64,000 nucleotides of DNA from Lysobacteraceae bacterium PS02340 (GCA_029959605.1 JASCOC010000005.1:124001-188000); one strand, 5' to 3'; shown: positions 8,492 through 17,614, counted from the stretch's first letter. The notes: generated by a model not told the origin, from the sequence alone. Numbers and translations are program-made.

Positions 8492-9601
8492 TCACGCACG
8501 CGAACCCGCGCCGGCGAACGGACATCCGCGCTGCAGCGGCTGTCCATTGTGCTGCGTGCGGAACCGGTGCGAGGCCTCGTACGCCGGCTTGCGCAGACGC
8601 ATGATCTCGCCCAGCGGACGATGCGCGGCCAGGCCGTGCCACGGACTGAAGCCCACACCATCGTCGATTTCGCGACTGAGCGCCTGCGTCCAGGCCGCCT
8701 GCGGTCCGGCCACCAGACGCGCCACGGTGCGGAACGGGCTGCGCGCCTCGTCCCATTCCGCCGATGCATCGTCGACCGGCATATCAGCCAGCGATGTCGA
8801 CAGCTGCGCGCGCAATTCCCACTCGGCGGTGTTGGCGCCGAAAAACGCGACCACCGCATCGCGGATCGCGTCGTCGTCCTTGAGGTCAAGACGCACGTCG
8901 GTCAGCGCGCGCAGCGAGGTGGACACCGGCACCAGCTGGTACTTGGCGATGTAGTCGCCATGCCGGATCGGCAGCTGGGTGAAGAAGGTCTCGCCGAGGA
9001 TGTGGTTCGGCGGCTCACCCCCCATCGCCTTGAGCTTGGTGCTCTCGCCGCCCATGGCTTCGAGGCCACGCTCGGTGCCACGCAGGATCGCCGAGATCAC
9101 GCGCTTGGTGCGGTCCATGCGATCGGTGGTCTTCGCCAGCAGCTTGAGGTTGCGCAGGAAGGCCTTGCCGTTGGGCGCATTGAAGATGGGCCCGTTGACC
9201 AAGATGAACTCCTGGACGGCCATGTCCTCGCTGCCGTCCAGACGCGCGCCTTCGACGCCGCAGATCCGCATCGCGACACCGCGCGGCGTGGACACGCGAT
9301 CCGACAGCAGATCGCCCGGCGTCGTCGACAGACGCAGCACCGTGTCGTAGCGCCCGGGCTGCGCGAACAGGCCCTGTGCGAGTTCCGGCGCGAGGCCGTC
9401 GTCGATGTGCAGCGTGGCTTGCAGCAGACCGTGGCTCTTGGCGTGGACGGCACGCAGGCCGTGGCCTTCGTCCTCCAGGGTGATCTGCTGGATCGACTGC
9501 AGCACTTCGACCAGATCGGCCGCCAGTTCCGCTTCGTCTGGGCCGGGGTTGGCGAGGCGCTCGTCGTAACGGGCGAAGGTGTCGGGGGTCGGAACGGACA
9601 T
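8492..9601 (-). CDS. Catalase-family haem protein (y4iL/SrpA-like)
   Basis: A 369-residue protein of the short catalase-like family, much shorter than classic catalases (about 480 or more residues). Visible are the distal-side VHAKSHG segment with its His, RYDTVLRLST, the TPRGVAMRI segment, FILVNGPIF, and the C-terminal SPWHGLAAHRPLGEIMR followed by a Tyr in KPAYEAS that is a candidate haem ligand. The family is presumed to bind haem and use peroxide, but many members have low catalase activity. No signal peptide is seen. ATG 9601 begins at the conserved N-terminus. Same-strand neighbour of the YcaQ gene, possibly co-transcribed as a damage-response pair (inference). Confidence 0.85.
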   Translation of the reverse strand: MSVPTPDTFARYDERLANPGPDEAELAADLVEVLQSIQQITLEDEGHGLRAVHAKSHGLLQATLHIDDGLAPELAQGLFAQPGRYDTVLRLSTTPGDLLSDRVSTPRGVAMRICGVEGARLDGSEDMAVQEFILVNGPIFNAPNGKAFLRNLKLLAKTTDRMDRTKRVISAILRGTERGLEAMGGESTKLKAMGGEPPNHILGETFFTQLPIRHGDYIAKYQLVPVSTSLRALTDVRLDLKDDDAIRDAVVAFFGANTAEWELRAQLSTSLADMPVDDASAEWDEARSPFRTVARLVAGPQAAWTQALSREIDDGVGFSPWHGLAAHRPLGEIMRLRKPAYEASHRFRTQHNGQPLQRGCPFAGAGSRA

Positions 9602-9718
9602 GGCGTGGCTTCCGGTTCGGGGGCTGGGTGCAAAGTGCGTGCGTTGGCATGACGCGGTCGTCGATGCGGCCGGCCATGGGCCCGCTGGCGAGCGACGATT
9701 CAGTGAGCCGGACAGACG

Positions 9719-9746
9719 AAGGCCGCGTCGGGATGGACGCGGCCTT
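9719..9746. terminator. Hairpin terminator downstream of the alpha/beta hydrolase
   Basis: Perfect 11-bp inverted repeat AAGGCCGCGTC/GACGCGGCCTT with a short loop, 24 bp beyond the hydrolase stop codon on the minus strand. The flanking A and T bases make it potentially active in both directions. Confidence 0.75.
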
Positions 9747-9770
9747 CGAAGTCGTCTCGGTGTTGAACCC

Positions 9771-10595
9771 TTACTTCTGCAGGAACGCGATCAATGCACG
9801 ATTGAACGCATCGGCGTGACTGGCGTTGAAGCCGTGCGGCGCACCCGGCACCACGACAGCCTCGCTGCCGGCGATCGCCGCGTGCGTGCGCTTGCCCGAC
9901 CCCTCGTACGGGACGGTGCCGTCGCTGTCGCCGTGCAGCACCAGCGTCGGCACGGTGACCTTGTCGAGATCCTGGCGGAAATCGGTGGTGCCGAACGCTT
10001 TCATGCAGCCGAGCGCAGCGGTCTGGTCGGACTGCTTGCACAGCGCGATCGCTTCCTGGCGCGTCTTCTCGTCGACCTTCAGTTCGCCGTTGGCGCTGAA
10101 GAAGTCCTGGGTGAAGCCGTCGAAGAAGGTGTCGCGGTCCTGCTTGAGGCCGTCTTCCATTTCCTTGGCCTTCTCTTCGGTCAGCGGACCGTCCGGATTG
10201 TCGGACGTCTTGAGCATGTACGGCGGCACGGCTGCGGCGAACACGACGCTGTGCAAGCGGTCTTCGCCATGGTTGGCGATGTAGCGCGCGACTTCGCCGC
10301 CGCCCATCGAAAAGCCCACGAGGGTGACATCGCGCAGATCCAGATCCTCCAGCACGCCGGCGAGATCGGCGGCGAGCGTGTCGTACTCATACCCGGTCGG
10401 CGGCTTTTCCGAGCGACCGAAACCACGGCGGTCATACGCCACGACGCGATAGCCGGCATCGCGCAGCGGACCGGTCTGCGCCTTCCAGGATTCGGCGGAC
10501 AGCGGCCAGCCGTGGATCAGCACGACCGGGCGGCCGTCGCCTCCGGTGTCGTCGATGTGCAGGCGGACGCGGGGCGTGGCGTTGACTGAAGACAT
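9771..10595 (-). CDS. Alpha/beta-hydrolase (non-haem chloroperoxidase-like)
   Basis: A 274-residue hydrolase of the chloroperoxidase/esterase group (perhydrolase-type). The fold motifs are VVLIHGWPLS (oxyanion hole), AYDRRGFGRSEKP, nucleophile elbow GFSMGG (Ser96), acidic residue in HGDSDGTVP and catalytic His in GAPHGFNAS. No signal peptide. Members hydrolyse esters or, with acetate and peroxide, oxidise halides in vitro. Met at 10595 begins immediately before the first strand. Own terminator at 9719-9746; the divergent TonB receptor gene with its Fur box lies upstream. Confidence 0.9.
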   Translation of the reverse strand: MSSVNATPRVRLHIDDTGGDGRPVVLIHGWPLSAESWKAQTGPLRDAGYRVVAYDRRGFGRSEKPPTGYEYDTLAADLAGVLEDLDLRDVTLVGFSMGGGEVARYIANHGEDRLHSVVFAAAVPPYMLKTSDNPDGPLTEEKAKEMEDGLKQDRDTFFDGFTQDFFSANGELKVDEKTRQEAIALCKQSDQTAALGCMKAFGTTDFRQDLDKVTVPTLVLHGDSDGTVPYEGSGKRTHAAIAGSEAVVVPGAPHGFNASHADAFNRALIAFLQK

Positions 10596-10778
10596 GGTGA
10601 TTCCAGGGCGGGGGTTGGGCGGCCATCAGGCCCGGCGCGCCATGGCGCATCTGTGAAACCGCCCGGGACAGGCAGGCGTCCGGTCAGCTCCCGTGCTGAC
10701 ACGTGGAGTCGAAGTCACGGCGCGACAACGCGGTGTTCCGATACCGCACCCACCCCGTTGATGTTGGCCCTTGTTTGC

Positions 10779-10797
10779 GAGAATGATTCGCATTAGC
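10779..10797 (+). promoter_or_regulatory. Fur box
   Basis: Matches 14 of the 19 positions of the canonical Fur-binding consensus (GATAATGATAATCATTATC), with both arms well conserved (GAGAATGAT and CATTAGC). It lies 45 bp upstream of the chosen GTG start of the TonB-dependent receptor, where Fe-Fur repression would be expected. Confidence 0.82.
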
Positions 10798-10842
10798 ATG
10801 CGCGCCAATCCGGCCGCCGGCCGTATTCATCCGGGAATCCAA

Positions 10843-13005
10843 GTGACCAATCTCTCCGGGGGCGTACCGCGCCCCGCACGTCGCGTGCTGTCCGTCTGCC
10901 TGTCGCTGGCGATGCTGCCGGCCGCCGCGCAGGTGGCGCCGCCGTCCGCCACCACCCTCGATACCCTCGTGGTGACCGCCGACGTACTCGACCGCGACGA
11001 CAGCCGTCCAGGCACCGTGTCGACCGCGACCAAGACCGCGCTCGATCCCAAGGACGTGCCGCAGACGATCAACACGCTGGAGATGAGCAAGTCCAAGGTC
11101 TACGGCCTCAACGACCTCAGCGTGCTGCTCGACGGTACGCCCGGCGTGGACACCAGTTACGACATGCGCGGCGACGGCATCCTGCTGCGCGGGTTTGAGG
11201 CCGACTCCAACGACATCTACCGCGATGGCGTGCGCTCCGCCGGCCAGGTGCGTCGCAGCACCGCGAACGTCGAGCGCATCGAGATCGTCAAAGGCCCGGC
11301 GTCGGTGCTGTACGGTCGCGGCCTCGGCGGCGGCATGGTGAACCTGGTCAGCAAGCAGGCGCGCTTCGATGGCGTGAGCAGCGCCAACATCCGCTTCGGC
11401 AGCTGGAACAACCAGGGCGGCACGCTCGACATCAACGAAGTGCTGTCGCCGCAGTGGGCCGTGCGCCTGACGGCCGATTACGAGGAGGCCGACAGCTTCC
11501 GTCGCGGCATCGCCAACGACAATCGCATGATTTCGCCAAGCGTGCTCTTCGACAATGGCAACGGCCTGACCTGGCTGGGCCAGTACACCTACGACAAGAT
11601 CCATCGCATTCCCGACCGCGCACCCGCCTACGACGCGCTCCCGGCAGACGTGTCGCACCGCATCGCCTATGCGCATCCGGACGACTTCGTCGAAGACACG
11701 ATGCGCATGGCGCGCTCGGTGCTCGACTACCGCATCGCCGACGACTGGTCGGTGAAGTGGACCGCTGCGCTGAGCGAGGTCAGCCAGGACTTCGACCATC
11801 TTTACGCCGGCACCTACTGCGGCACTGACGGTCGCCCGCTGAGCAATGGCCGCCCCTGCACCACGCGCGGCCTGATGACCTTCACCCGCGCCTGGCAGGG
11901 CACCGAGAACCGCACGCTGAGCAACACCATCGATCTGACCGGCCGCCTGCGCACCGGCGCGATCGAACACGATCTGCTGGTCGGCATCGAGGACAGCCGC
12001 GAGCAGCGCAACCCGGATCTGTCGACGTCCGCGGCGACCTCCGATCCGTCGCTGGCGTATCCGTTCGGCGTCGATCCCTACAACCCGCAGTGGGTCGCAC
12101 CGAAGACGCCGCGCGGCGCGGCGCGCACGTCCAACCGTCACCGCGCGGAATCGCAGGCGCTGTACGTGCAGGACCTGATGGCGTTCGGCGATCACTGGAA
12201 GATACTGGCCGGCGCCCGCTTCGACCGCTTCGACTTCCGCACGACCAACCGCATCACCAATCAGACGCGCAGCTACGACGGCACGTCGCTCAGCCCGCGC
12301 GTCGGCCTGATCTGGCAGCCGGTCGAGGCGCACAGTGTCTACGCGTCTTACAGCAAGAACTTCGCGCCCTACGGCGGTCGCGGCCTGATGAGCGTGGCGG
12401 TCGCCGAGAACGCGGTGTTCGACGAAGAACCGCAGTACTCGCGCCAGCTCGAGACCGGCCTCAAGAGCGACTGGTTCGACGGGCGCCTGTCGTCGCAGCT
12501 CGCGGTCTACGAGCTCGAGCTCTACAACGTGCGCTACCGGCCGGATCCCGAGAACGATCCCTTCACCTTCGCGGTGCGCGGCAGCGAGCGCTCGCGCGGC
12601 GTCGAAGCGAGCCTGACCGGCCGCCTCGCACGCGACTGGTATCTGCGCAGCGGGTTCGGCCTGCAGGAAGCCAAGGTGGTCGAAGACAAGATGACGCCGG
12701 CGAACGAGGACAAGTACCGCATCAGCGTGGCGCGCAGGACCGGCAATGCGTTCATCCGTTACGCCCCGGAAGGCGCGTTCTACGGCGAAGTGGGTGTGAC
12801 CTATCGCGGCCCGGTGTTCAACAACGCCGCCAACACCAGCGAACGCGCCGGCTACACGCGCTGGGACGCCTCGCTCGGCTGGCGCGTGATGCCGTGGACG
12901 GTGACGCTGGCGGTGACCAACCTCACCGACACCGATTACTGGCGCTCGACCAGCATGCCCGGCGCGCCGCGCACGGCGCTGGTCAGCATCAACTACGTGT
13001 TCTGA
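10843..13005 (+). CDS. TonB-dependent siderophore receptor
   Basis: Outer-membrane receptor for a ferric siderophore (catecholate/FhuA-Fiu-like). The 720-residue form has a signal peptide ending near AAAQ, an N-terminal TonB-box-like TLVVTAD segment, the plug (VPQTINTLEM to NLVSKQAR, including RGFEADSNDIYRDGVR, ERIEIVKGPASVLYGRG) and a 22-strand barrel ending in aromatic ...SINYVF, the usual terminal Phe. A longer reading from TTG 10771 would put the Fur box inside the coding sequence, so GTG 10843 (MTNLSGG, preceded by GGGA) is preferred; ATG 10798 is an alternative. Iron-repressed through the upstream Fur box. No ExbB/ExbD/TonB genes are in the window. Confidence 0.93.
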   Translation: MTNLSGGVPRPARRVLSVCLSLAMLPAAAQVAPPSATTLDTLVVTADVLDRDDSRPGTVSTATKTALDPKDVPQTINTLEMSKSKVYGLNDLSVLLDGTPGVDTSYDMRGDGILLRGFEADSNDIYRDGVRSAGQVRRSTANVERIEIVKGPASVLYGRGLGGGMVNLVSKQARFDGVSSANIRFGSWNNQGGTLDINEVLSPQWAVRLTADYEEADSFRRGIANDNRMISPSVLFDNGNGLTWLGQYTYDKIHRIPDRAPAYDALPADVSHRIAYAHPDDFVEDTMRMARSVLDYRIADDWSVKWTAALSEVSQDFDHLYAGTYCGTDGRPLSNGRPCTTRGLMTFTRAWQGTENRTLSNTIDLTGRLRTGAIEHDLLVGIEDSREQRNPDLSTSAATSDPSLAYPFGVDPYNPQWVAPKTPRGAARTSNRHRAESQALYVQDLMAFGDHWKILAGARFDRFDFRTTNRITNQTRSYDGTSLSPRVGLIWQPVEAHSVYASYSKNFAPYGGRGLMSVAVAENAVFDEEPQYSRQLETGLKSDWFDGRLSSQLAVYELELYNVRYRPDPENDPFTFAVRGSERSRGVEASLTGRLARDWYLRSGFGLQEAKVVEDKMTPANEDKYRISVARRTGNAFIRYAPEGAFYGEVGVTYRGPVFNNAANTSERAGYTRWDASLGWRVMPWTVTLAVTNLTDTDYWRSTSMPGAPRTALVSINYVF

Positions 13006-13021
13006 GCCGACGGACCCCATC

Positions 13022-13097
13022 TGTAGGATGGATAGAGCGCAGCGAAACCCATCGCTGCTGATTTTTCGAGAGATGGCCGCGCTCTACCCAACCTGCG
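13022..13097. repeat. Imperfect palindromic intergenic repeat
   Basis: The left arm TAGGATGGATAGAGCGCAGC continues GAAACCCATC, and the right part GCGCTCTACCCAACCTGC is its imperfect reverse complement. This looks like one of the short mobile palindromic repeats seen between genes in many gammaproteobacteria, here at the 3' end of the TonB receptor gene and partly decayed. One copy is visible in the window. Confidence 0.5.
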
Positions 13098-13110
13098 AAC
13101 GCGACGCAAA

Positions 13111-13139
13111 AAAACGGGCGCCCTCGGGGCGCCCGTTTT
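13111..13139. terminator. Bidirectional terminator between receptor and outer-membrane barrel genes
   Basis: Strong inverted repeat AAAACGGGCGCCC/GGGCGCCCGTTTT with a 3-base loop. The A-tract on one side and T-tract on the other fit termination of the two convergent genes. Confidence 0.85.
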
Positions 13140-13165
13140 CATTGCAGCAGATCAGGACCGCTGGA

Positions 13166-13876
13166 TCAGAACGTGTACTCGGCCTGCAGGCCCAGCAGCG
13201 CGGTCGAGCGCTTCGGACCTTCGAAGCGCGCGCCCGAGACCGGATCACGCACGTCGCCGGCCTTCGCGCGGTAGTAGTCGTAATGCACGCCGACGCTGAA
13301 GTTCTCGGTGGCGTTCCAGCCGGTGCCGACACCGGCATACCAGCTGTTGCGACCATCGCTGCCACCGCTCTCGAGGCCGAGATCCTGGCCGACCGAGTTG
13401 TAGTAGTCGACGTTGTTGTCGGACGCGCGGAAGAAGCCGCCGCGGCCGCTGACGTACCAGGCCGGGGTGACGTTCAGACGCGCGTTGCCGCCCACCTGCC
13501 AGCCACGCAGCGCATTGCGGTCGGCGCGCTGGTTCACGTCGTCGCCGTTGTTGATGTTGCGCACTTCGATGTTGCCGAGGTCCGCGTAACCACCCTCGAC
13601 GCCGAGGCCGAAGTTCTGCGACAGCTTCCAGCGGTAGCCGCCGACCAGGCCGTAACCGGTTTTGCGACCGTCGCGGCTTTCGAACACGTTGAAATCACCG
13701 GTGCCGAAACGCCCGGCGGTGCCGCCGTCGGTGCGGCCGACATTTCCGGCCACGAAGGCATTGCCCTGGCCGACCTGCAGGTCAGGACGGTAGGTGTCGC
13801 CGCCGGTGCTCTGGGCGAAGGCAGTGGGAGCGCACAGCGCAGCCGCGATCGCGGCGGGAATCAGGAGCTTCTTCAT
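13166..13876 (-). CDS. Outer-membrane beta-barrel protein (OmpA/OmpW-like small porin)
   Basis: A 236-residue exported protein with signal peptide MKKLLIPAAIAAALC...AFAQ and alternating beta strands rich in Gly and aromatic residues (GYGLVGGYRWKL, FGLGVEGGYADLG, WYVSGRGGFF, SWYAGVGTGW), ending ...LLGLQAEYTF with the terminal Phe needed for outer-membrane insertion. This is the pattern of an eight-stranded barrel of the OmpA-like/opacity-protein fold without a periplasmic peptidoglycan-binding domain. MKK at 13876 has AGGA upstream at workable spacing, unlike the Met three codons earlier. Function: structural or porin, unknown. Confidence 0.85.
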   Translation of the reverse strand: MKKLLIPAAIAAALCAPTAFAQSTGGDTYRPDLQVGQGNAFVAGNVGRTDGGTAGRFGTGDFNVFESRDGRKTGYGLVGGYRWKLSQNFGLGVEGGYADLGNIEVRNINNGDDVNQRADRNALRGWQVGGNARLNVTPAWYVSGRGGFFRASDNNVDYYNSVGQDLGLESGGSDGRNSWYAGVGTGWNATENFSVGVHYDYYRAKAGDVRDPVSGARFEGPKRSTALLGLQAEYTF

Positions 13877-14139
13877 CGGGGCCATCCTTTCTTGGTCTTG
13901 GACGCGCTCGATCGATGACTCGATCGCGCGTCTGCGGGGGAAATTCCGCAACGCCAAGGGGGCGTCGCGGGCCGCAGTAAAGACCTTCAAGGCTGAAGCG
14001 CACACAAACCTTCACGCGTTCTGCACGCATTGGGCACCGGCGCGTTCAAGTTCCGTTTACGGCGATGAGGAACCCGACGCCGTCGAAACGGTCGCGGCAT
14101 GCGAATCCGCATGCCGCGTCACCGGCACATTGCGGAAAT

Positions 14140-15234
14140 TCAGGGTGCAGTCACCGCTTCCACGACCGGCGCGTCAACGCCGTCGATGCGCGCTTCGACT
14201 TCGAACATGCCCGATCCGCCGCCCAGGCTTTCGACACGCACCTCGTAGCGGCCGGCAGCGAGCTGCGTCGACAGGCGCGAGTTCGTGCCCGAACCGCCAT
14301 CGTCGTCTTCGAAGGTGCCGCCCGGACCGTCGACGTGCAGCACGGTGTCGAACTCGTCGGAACGCGCTTCGAAGGTCACCTGCGCCGCATTCGGTACATC
14401 AAGCACGAAGCGACGGGCGCTGCCGCCCTCGACACGCGCGACCGCGACCTGGCCCGAGACCAGCGCCGTGCCATCACGCGTGACCATGCCGCCGGGCAGC
14501 GGTGCATAGCGCACGGCGAGATTGAAATCACCGCGACCTGCGTCTTCGAGCGCAGCGGCATTCAAGGTGTAGGTGCCCGGTTCCAGGAACAGGCGCAGCA
14601 TCGAATCGGTGCCGCCACCGCTGTCATCGTTCTCGGCCTCGACGTTCGGGCCACGCACGCGCAGCACCGGATCGAACGCGCTCGACGCGAGCGTGATCGT
14701 GTACAGACCCGGGCGCTCGACCTGCAACGTGTAGTCCTGCGCGCTGCCGGTCAGCCAGTCGATGACTTCGCCCTCGCCCATCAGCGGCTTGCCGTCGTAG
14801 GCCGCGATGGTTTTCGCGCCCAGACGGAATGGGCCGAACGCCTCGGCGCCCCGGCCGCTGACCGCGACCAGATAGTCGCCCGCCGACTTCGCACGGAACG
14901 CGAGACCCGGACCTTCGCCCTGCGCGATCAGCTGATCGCCGTCGAACACCGCCAGCGTTCCGGCCAGCGCGCCTTCCAGCGTCAGCGACACGGCCTGACC
15001 TTCGGTCAGCGGCAACGTGAAACGCTGGTAGCGACTGCCGTCGCTGTAGTTGATGCCACTCGACGAGGTGATCTCGCCGGCCACCTCGCCGTCGAGCGCC
15101 AGCGCGGTTGCGCTGTCGTCCGCCCTCGCGGTCGACGCGGCGCCGCCGCCATCGCCGCTTCCCGACACGTTGAATCCACACCCCGACAGCAGCAATCCGG
15201 CCGAGACGGCCAGGCTCAAAGCGGCAACGCGCAT
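14140..15234 (-). CDS. Lipoprotein with PPC-like repeated beta domains
   Basis: A 364-residue putative lipoprotein: signal peptide with lipobox LLSGC (Cys about residue 19), then a Gly/Ser-rich linker and three tandem beta-sandwich units resembling bacterial pre-peptidase C-terminal (PPC) domains. The later units carry the family's acidic loops (ENDDSGGGTDSMLRL near the middle; FEDDDGGSGTNSRLS near the C-terminus), preceded by DPVLRVRGP and DTVLHVDGP. Such domains usually accompany secreted proteases, but here no catalytic domain is attached, so it may bind or protect something at the envelope. Start ATG 15234 has GGAAG upstream. Divergent from the methyltransferase gene. Confidence 0.78.
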   Translation of the reverse strand: MRVAALSLAVSAGLLLSGCGFNVSGSGDGGGAASTARADDSATALALDGEVAGEITSSSGINYSDGSRYQRFTLPLTEGQAVSLTLEGALAGTLAVFDGDQLIAQGEGPGLAFRAKSAGDYLVAVSGRGAEAFGPFRLGAKTIAAYDGKPLMGEGEVIDWLTGSAQDYTLQVERPGLYTITLASSAFDPVLRVRGPNVEAENDDSGGGTDSMLRLFLEPGTYTLNAAALEDAGRGDFNLAVRYAPLPGGMVTRDGTALVSGQVAVARVEGGSARRFVLDVPNAAQVTFEARSDEFDTVLHVDGPGGTFEDDDGGSGTNSRLSTQLAAGRYEVRVESLGGGSGMFEVEARIDGVDAPVVEAVTAP

Positions 15235-15361
15235 GCGACGACTTCCGATGAGGGGACGGGATCCGTCCGGAGTCGCGATTCTCGTCGAAGCGCGGCCAAT
15301 CGGACAGCGGCGCAACGCGGACCGGTTACGATGCCGGCCCGATCCGTCACCCGATCCCGCG

Positions 15362-16204
15362 ATGCCCCACGTCACCGGCCCCCTGCTGACCCGCGACACG
15401 GCCGATGCCATGCGGGCCGCGCAACGCGCTGGCGCGGACGACTGGACGGGCTCGCTCGATCTGGGCCGCAACGTCGACACGGTGACGTTCGAAGGCGACC
15501 ACTGGTCGTGGCGCGGCCGCGCGTATCCGTGGCCGGGCCCGTTGAAGGACCGCACGCTCTATGTACTGGACGGCGACGACTGGACCGCGGTGTCGCGCTA
15601 CGGGCGCGCGTTGATCAAGCTTGTGCCGACCGACTGGGGTCCGCCGACGTTCGAGATCGACGGCATCAAGATGCTGGTGTCGGCGCGCATCTCGCCGATC
15701 GAGGACGCGCGGCAGAAGGTCGCGCTCGTCGCGCCGCGCGGCAAGACCGTGCTCGACACCTGCGGCGGCCTCGGCTACTTCGCCGCATGCTGTCTCGAAT
15801 CGGGCGTCGCCAAGATTCTCTCGTTCGAGAAGAACGAGGACGTGCTGTGGTTGCGCACGCTCAATCCGTGGTCTCCCGATCCCGACGCGCCGGACACCGC
15901 GGGCCGCCTGCACCTCGCGCACGCCGACATCTCGCAGGCAATCGTCGACCTCCCCGACGCGAGCGTCGACGCCGTGCTGCACGACCCGCCGCGCTTTGGC
16001 ATCGCCGGCGAACTCTATTCGCAGGTGTTCTACGACCACCTCGCCCGCGTCCTGCGCCGTGACGGCCGCCTGTTCCATTACACCGGCGCACCGAACCGCC
16101 TGACCAGCGGCCGCGACGTCCCGCGCGAAGTCGCGCGGCGCCTGGAGAAATCGGGTTTGAAAACCGAACGCGCGCTCGACGGCGTGCTGGCGGTCAAGCG
16201 CTGA
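15362..16204 (+). CDS. SAM-dependent methyltransferase-like protein
   Basis: A 280-residue Rossmann-fold protein with a SAM-binding motif I (LDTCGGLGYF, 131-140), an acidic strand-2 end (ILSFEKNEDV) and a catalytic-loop-like HDPPRF. The N-terminal 110 residues form a separate beta-rich domain. The combination resembles bacterial relatives of spermidine-synthase-fold methyltransferases annotated as SAM-dependent methyltransferases in archaea and bacteria; the substrate is unknown. ATG 15362 is the first in-frame Met after the divergent lipoprotein promoter region; longer versions would overlap that gene. Confidence 0.78.
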   Translation: MPHVTGPLLTRDTADAMRAAQRAGADDWTGSLDLGRNVDTVTFEGDHWSWRGRAYPWPGPLKDRTLYVLDGDDWTAVSRYGRALIKLVPTDWGPPTFEIDGIKMLVSARISPIEDARQKVALVAPRGKTVLDTCGGLGYFAACCLESGVAKILSFEKNEDVLWLRTLNPWSPDPDAPDTAGRLHLAHADISQAIVDLPDASVDAVLHDPPRFGIAGELYSQVFYDHLARVLRRDGRLFHYTGAPNRLTSGRDVPREVARRLEKSGLKTERALDGVLAVKR

Positions 16205-16216
16205 GGCTGGCCACGC

Positions 16217-16540
16217 TCAGTCGCGTGACGCCGACAGCAGTCCGCGGCGCCGGAACCACATCTCCACCGGAATGGTCACCAGCGGCGGGATCGCGGCGAG
16301 CAGCGCGACCAGCACCGCCCACAGCGGCCAGCGCAGACGGATCCACGCGAACAGGCTGACCGCGAGATAGACCAGAAACGCGACGCCGTGCAGTCGGCCG
16401 AAGAACCACACCCCAAGCTCGGTGGTCTGCGTGCCGTACTTGAGCAGCATGCCGATCAACAGACCGGCCCAGGTGAGCGCTTCGAAGAACGCCGCGGCGG
16501 CGAAGATGCGACCGGTGGTGGACAGCGGACGGGGCGGCAT
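16217..16540 (-). CDS. DUF3817 family membrane protein
   Basis: A 107-residue protein with three membrane helices, matching the DUF3817 pattern: FFEALTWAGLLIGMLLKY, then a central WFFGRLHGVAFLVYL with the conserved Arg-x-His-Gly, and IPPLVTIPVEMWFRRRG near the C-terminus. Function unknown; in some bacteria the domain is linked to small-molecule transport. ATG 16540 starts just before the first helix. Convergent with the methyltransferase gene (12 bp apart). Confidence 0.8.
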   Translation of the reverse strand: MPPRPLSTTGRIFAAAAFFEALTWAGLLIGMLLKYGTQTTELGVWFFGRLHGVAFLVYLAVSLFAWIRLRWPLWAVLVALLAAIPPLVTIPVEMWFRRRGLLSASRD

Positions 16541-16660
16541 GCGGCGTTCCGTGAGCAGGGTGTCGCAGTGTAAGGGCGCGTCGTCGCGTGATGCCTTTCG
16601 ATGCCCATTTTTAACGGGCATCTGCCTAGGCTTTTCGTCCCGCACCTACGACGCGCGACC

Positions 16661-17614
16661 ATGACGGCCATCGCCACGCCGCCCCTCGACGAAGCCACGC
16701 GCCAGCGCGCGCTCGATGGCTATCACGTCCTCGACAGCCTGCCCGACAGCGCTTTCGACGACATCGTGCAACTCGCCGCCACGCTGTGCGGCACGCCCAC
16801 CGCGCTGATCACGCTGATCGATCGCGATCGTCAATGGTTCAAGGCGCGCACGGGATTCGACGAGACCCAGACCGACCGCAGCGCCGCCGTCTGCGATCAC
16901 GCGATCCGCGCGCCGGACACGCTGATGGAGATTCCGGACCTCGCACGCGACGCACGCTTCGCTGCGAATCCGTTCGTCAACGGCGAGCAGGGCGATGCAC
17001 GCTTCTACGCCGGCATGCCGCTGGTCACGCCGGACGGAGCTGCGATCGGCACCGTCTGCGTGCTCGACGACATGCCGCGCCATCTGACCGATGCGCAGCG
17101 CGCGGCGTTGCAGTCGCTCGCGCGGCTGACGATGACGCTGCTCGATGCCCGCGCCCGCGAACGCACGCTCGAACACGAGGCCTTCGTCGCGACCGCCGCA
17201 GCTGCGCCTGCATCCGCCGCCGAGACAGGCGTCGCCGTGGAAGGTCCCGGCTACACGCTGGCGCTGATCGAGCTGCAGGACCTCGCCGGCACCGTCGCGC
17301 GCGTGGGCGAACGCGGCACCGAAAAACTGCTGCAGGAACTCGACGCCGCGCTCGAACAAGCGCTTCCATCCGGCGGTACGGACGCGGTGAACCGCAGCAG
17401 CGGTAGCGGCGAGTACGTCGCGGTACTGCACGGCGCCGATGCCGCACGCACACTCGAACGCCTGCAAACCGAGATCGCCACGCGCACCGCTGCGCACGGC
17501 CTGCGTTTCCTCACCGGCACCACGCAGGGCGCTGCGAGCGAGCACACCGGCATGGTGTTCCTGCGCGCCGAAGCCGACCTGCTCGACCGCAAGGCGGCGC
17601 AGGGCGCGCATTGA
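16661..17614 (+). CDS. GAF-domain protein with decayed GGDEF domain
   Basis: A 317-residue cytoplasmic signalling protein. Residues 10-165 form a GAF domain (DRDRQWFKARTGF, CDHAI, FYAGMPLVTPDGAAIGTVCVLD). After an acidic/Ala linker, residues about 195-300 retain the outline of a GGDEF domain (LIELQDL for the first strand), but the signature is SGSGEYV (247-253) instead of GGDEF, so diguanylate cyclase activity is unlikely. It could be a GTP or c-di-GMP sensor, or simply decayed. ATG 16661; between this gene and the divergent DUF3817 gene is a 7-bp hairpin GATGCCC/GGGCATC at 16600-16622 that may be part of the promoter or leader. Confidence 0.8.
   Translation: MTAIATPPLDEATRQRALDGYHVLDSLPDSAFDDIVQLAATLCGTPTALITLIDRDRQWFKARTGFDETQTDRSAAVCDHAIRAPDTLMEIPDLARDARFAANPFVNGEQGDARFYAGMPLVTPDGAAIGTVCVLDDMPRHLTDAQRAALQSLARLTMTLLDARARERTLEHEAFVATAAAAPASAAETGVAVEGPGYTLALIELQDLAGTVARVGERGTEKLLQELDAALEQALPSGGTDAVNRSSGSGEYVAVLHGADAARTLERLQTEIATRTAAHGLRFLTGTTQGAASEHTGMVFLRAEADLLDRKAAQGAH

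Noticed and set aside
10684-13020. A 778-codon open frame on the minus strand
   Set aside because: Antisense to the TonB receptor; composition rich in Arg/Ala/His with no recognisable motif and no Shine-Dalgarno, an artefact of high GC.
14065-16062. A 665-codon frame on the plus strand
   Set aside because: Shadow across the lipoprotein and methyltransferase genes; inconsistent with the lipobox and the SAM motif.
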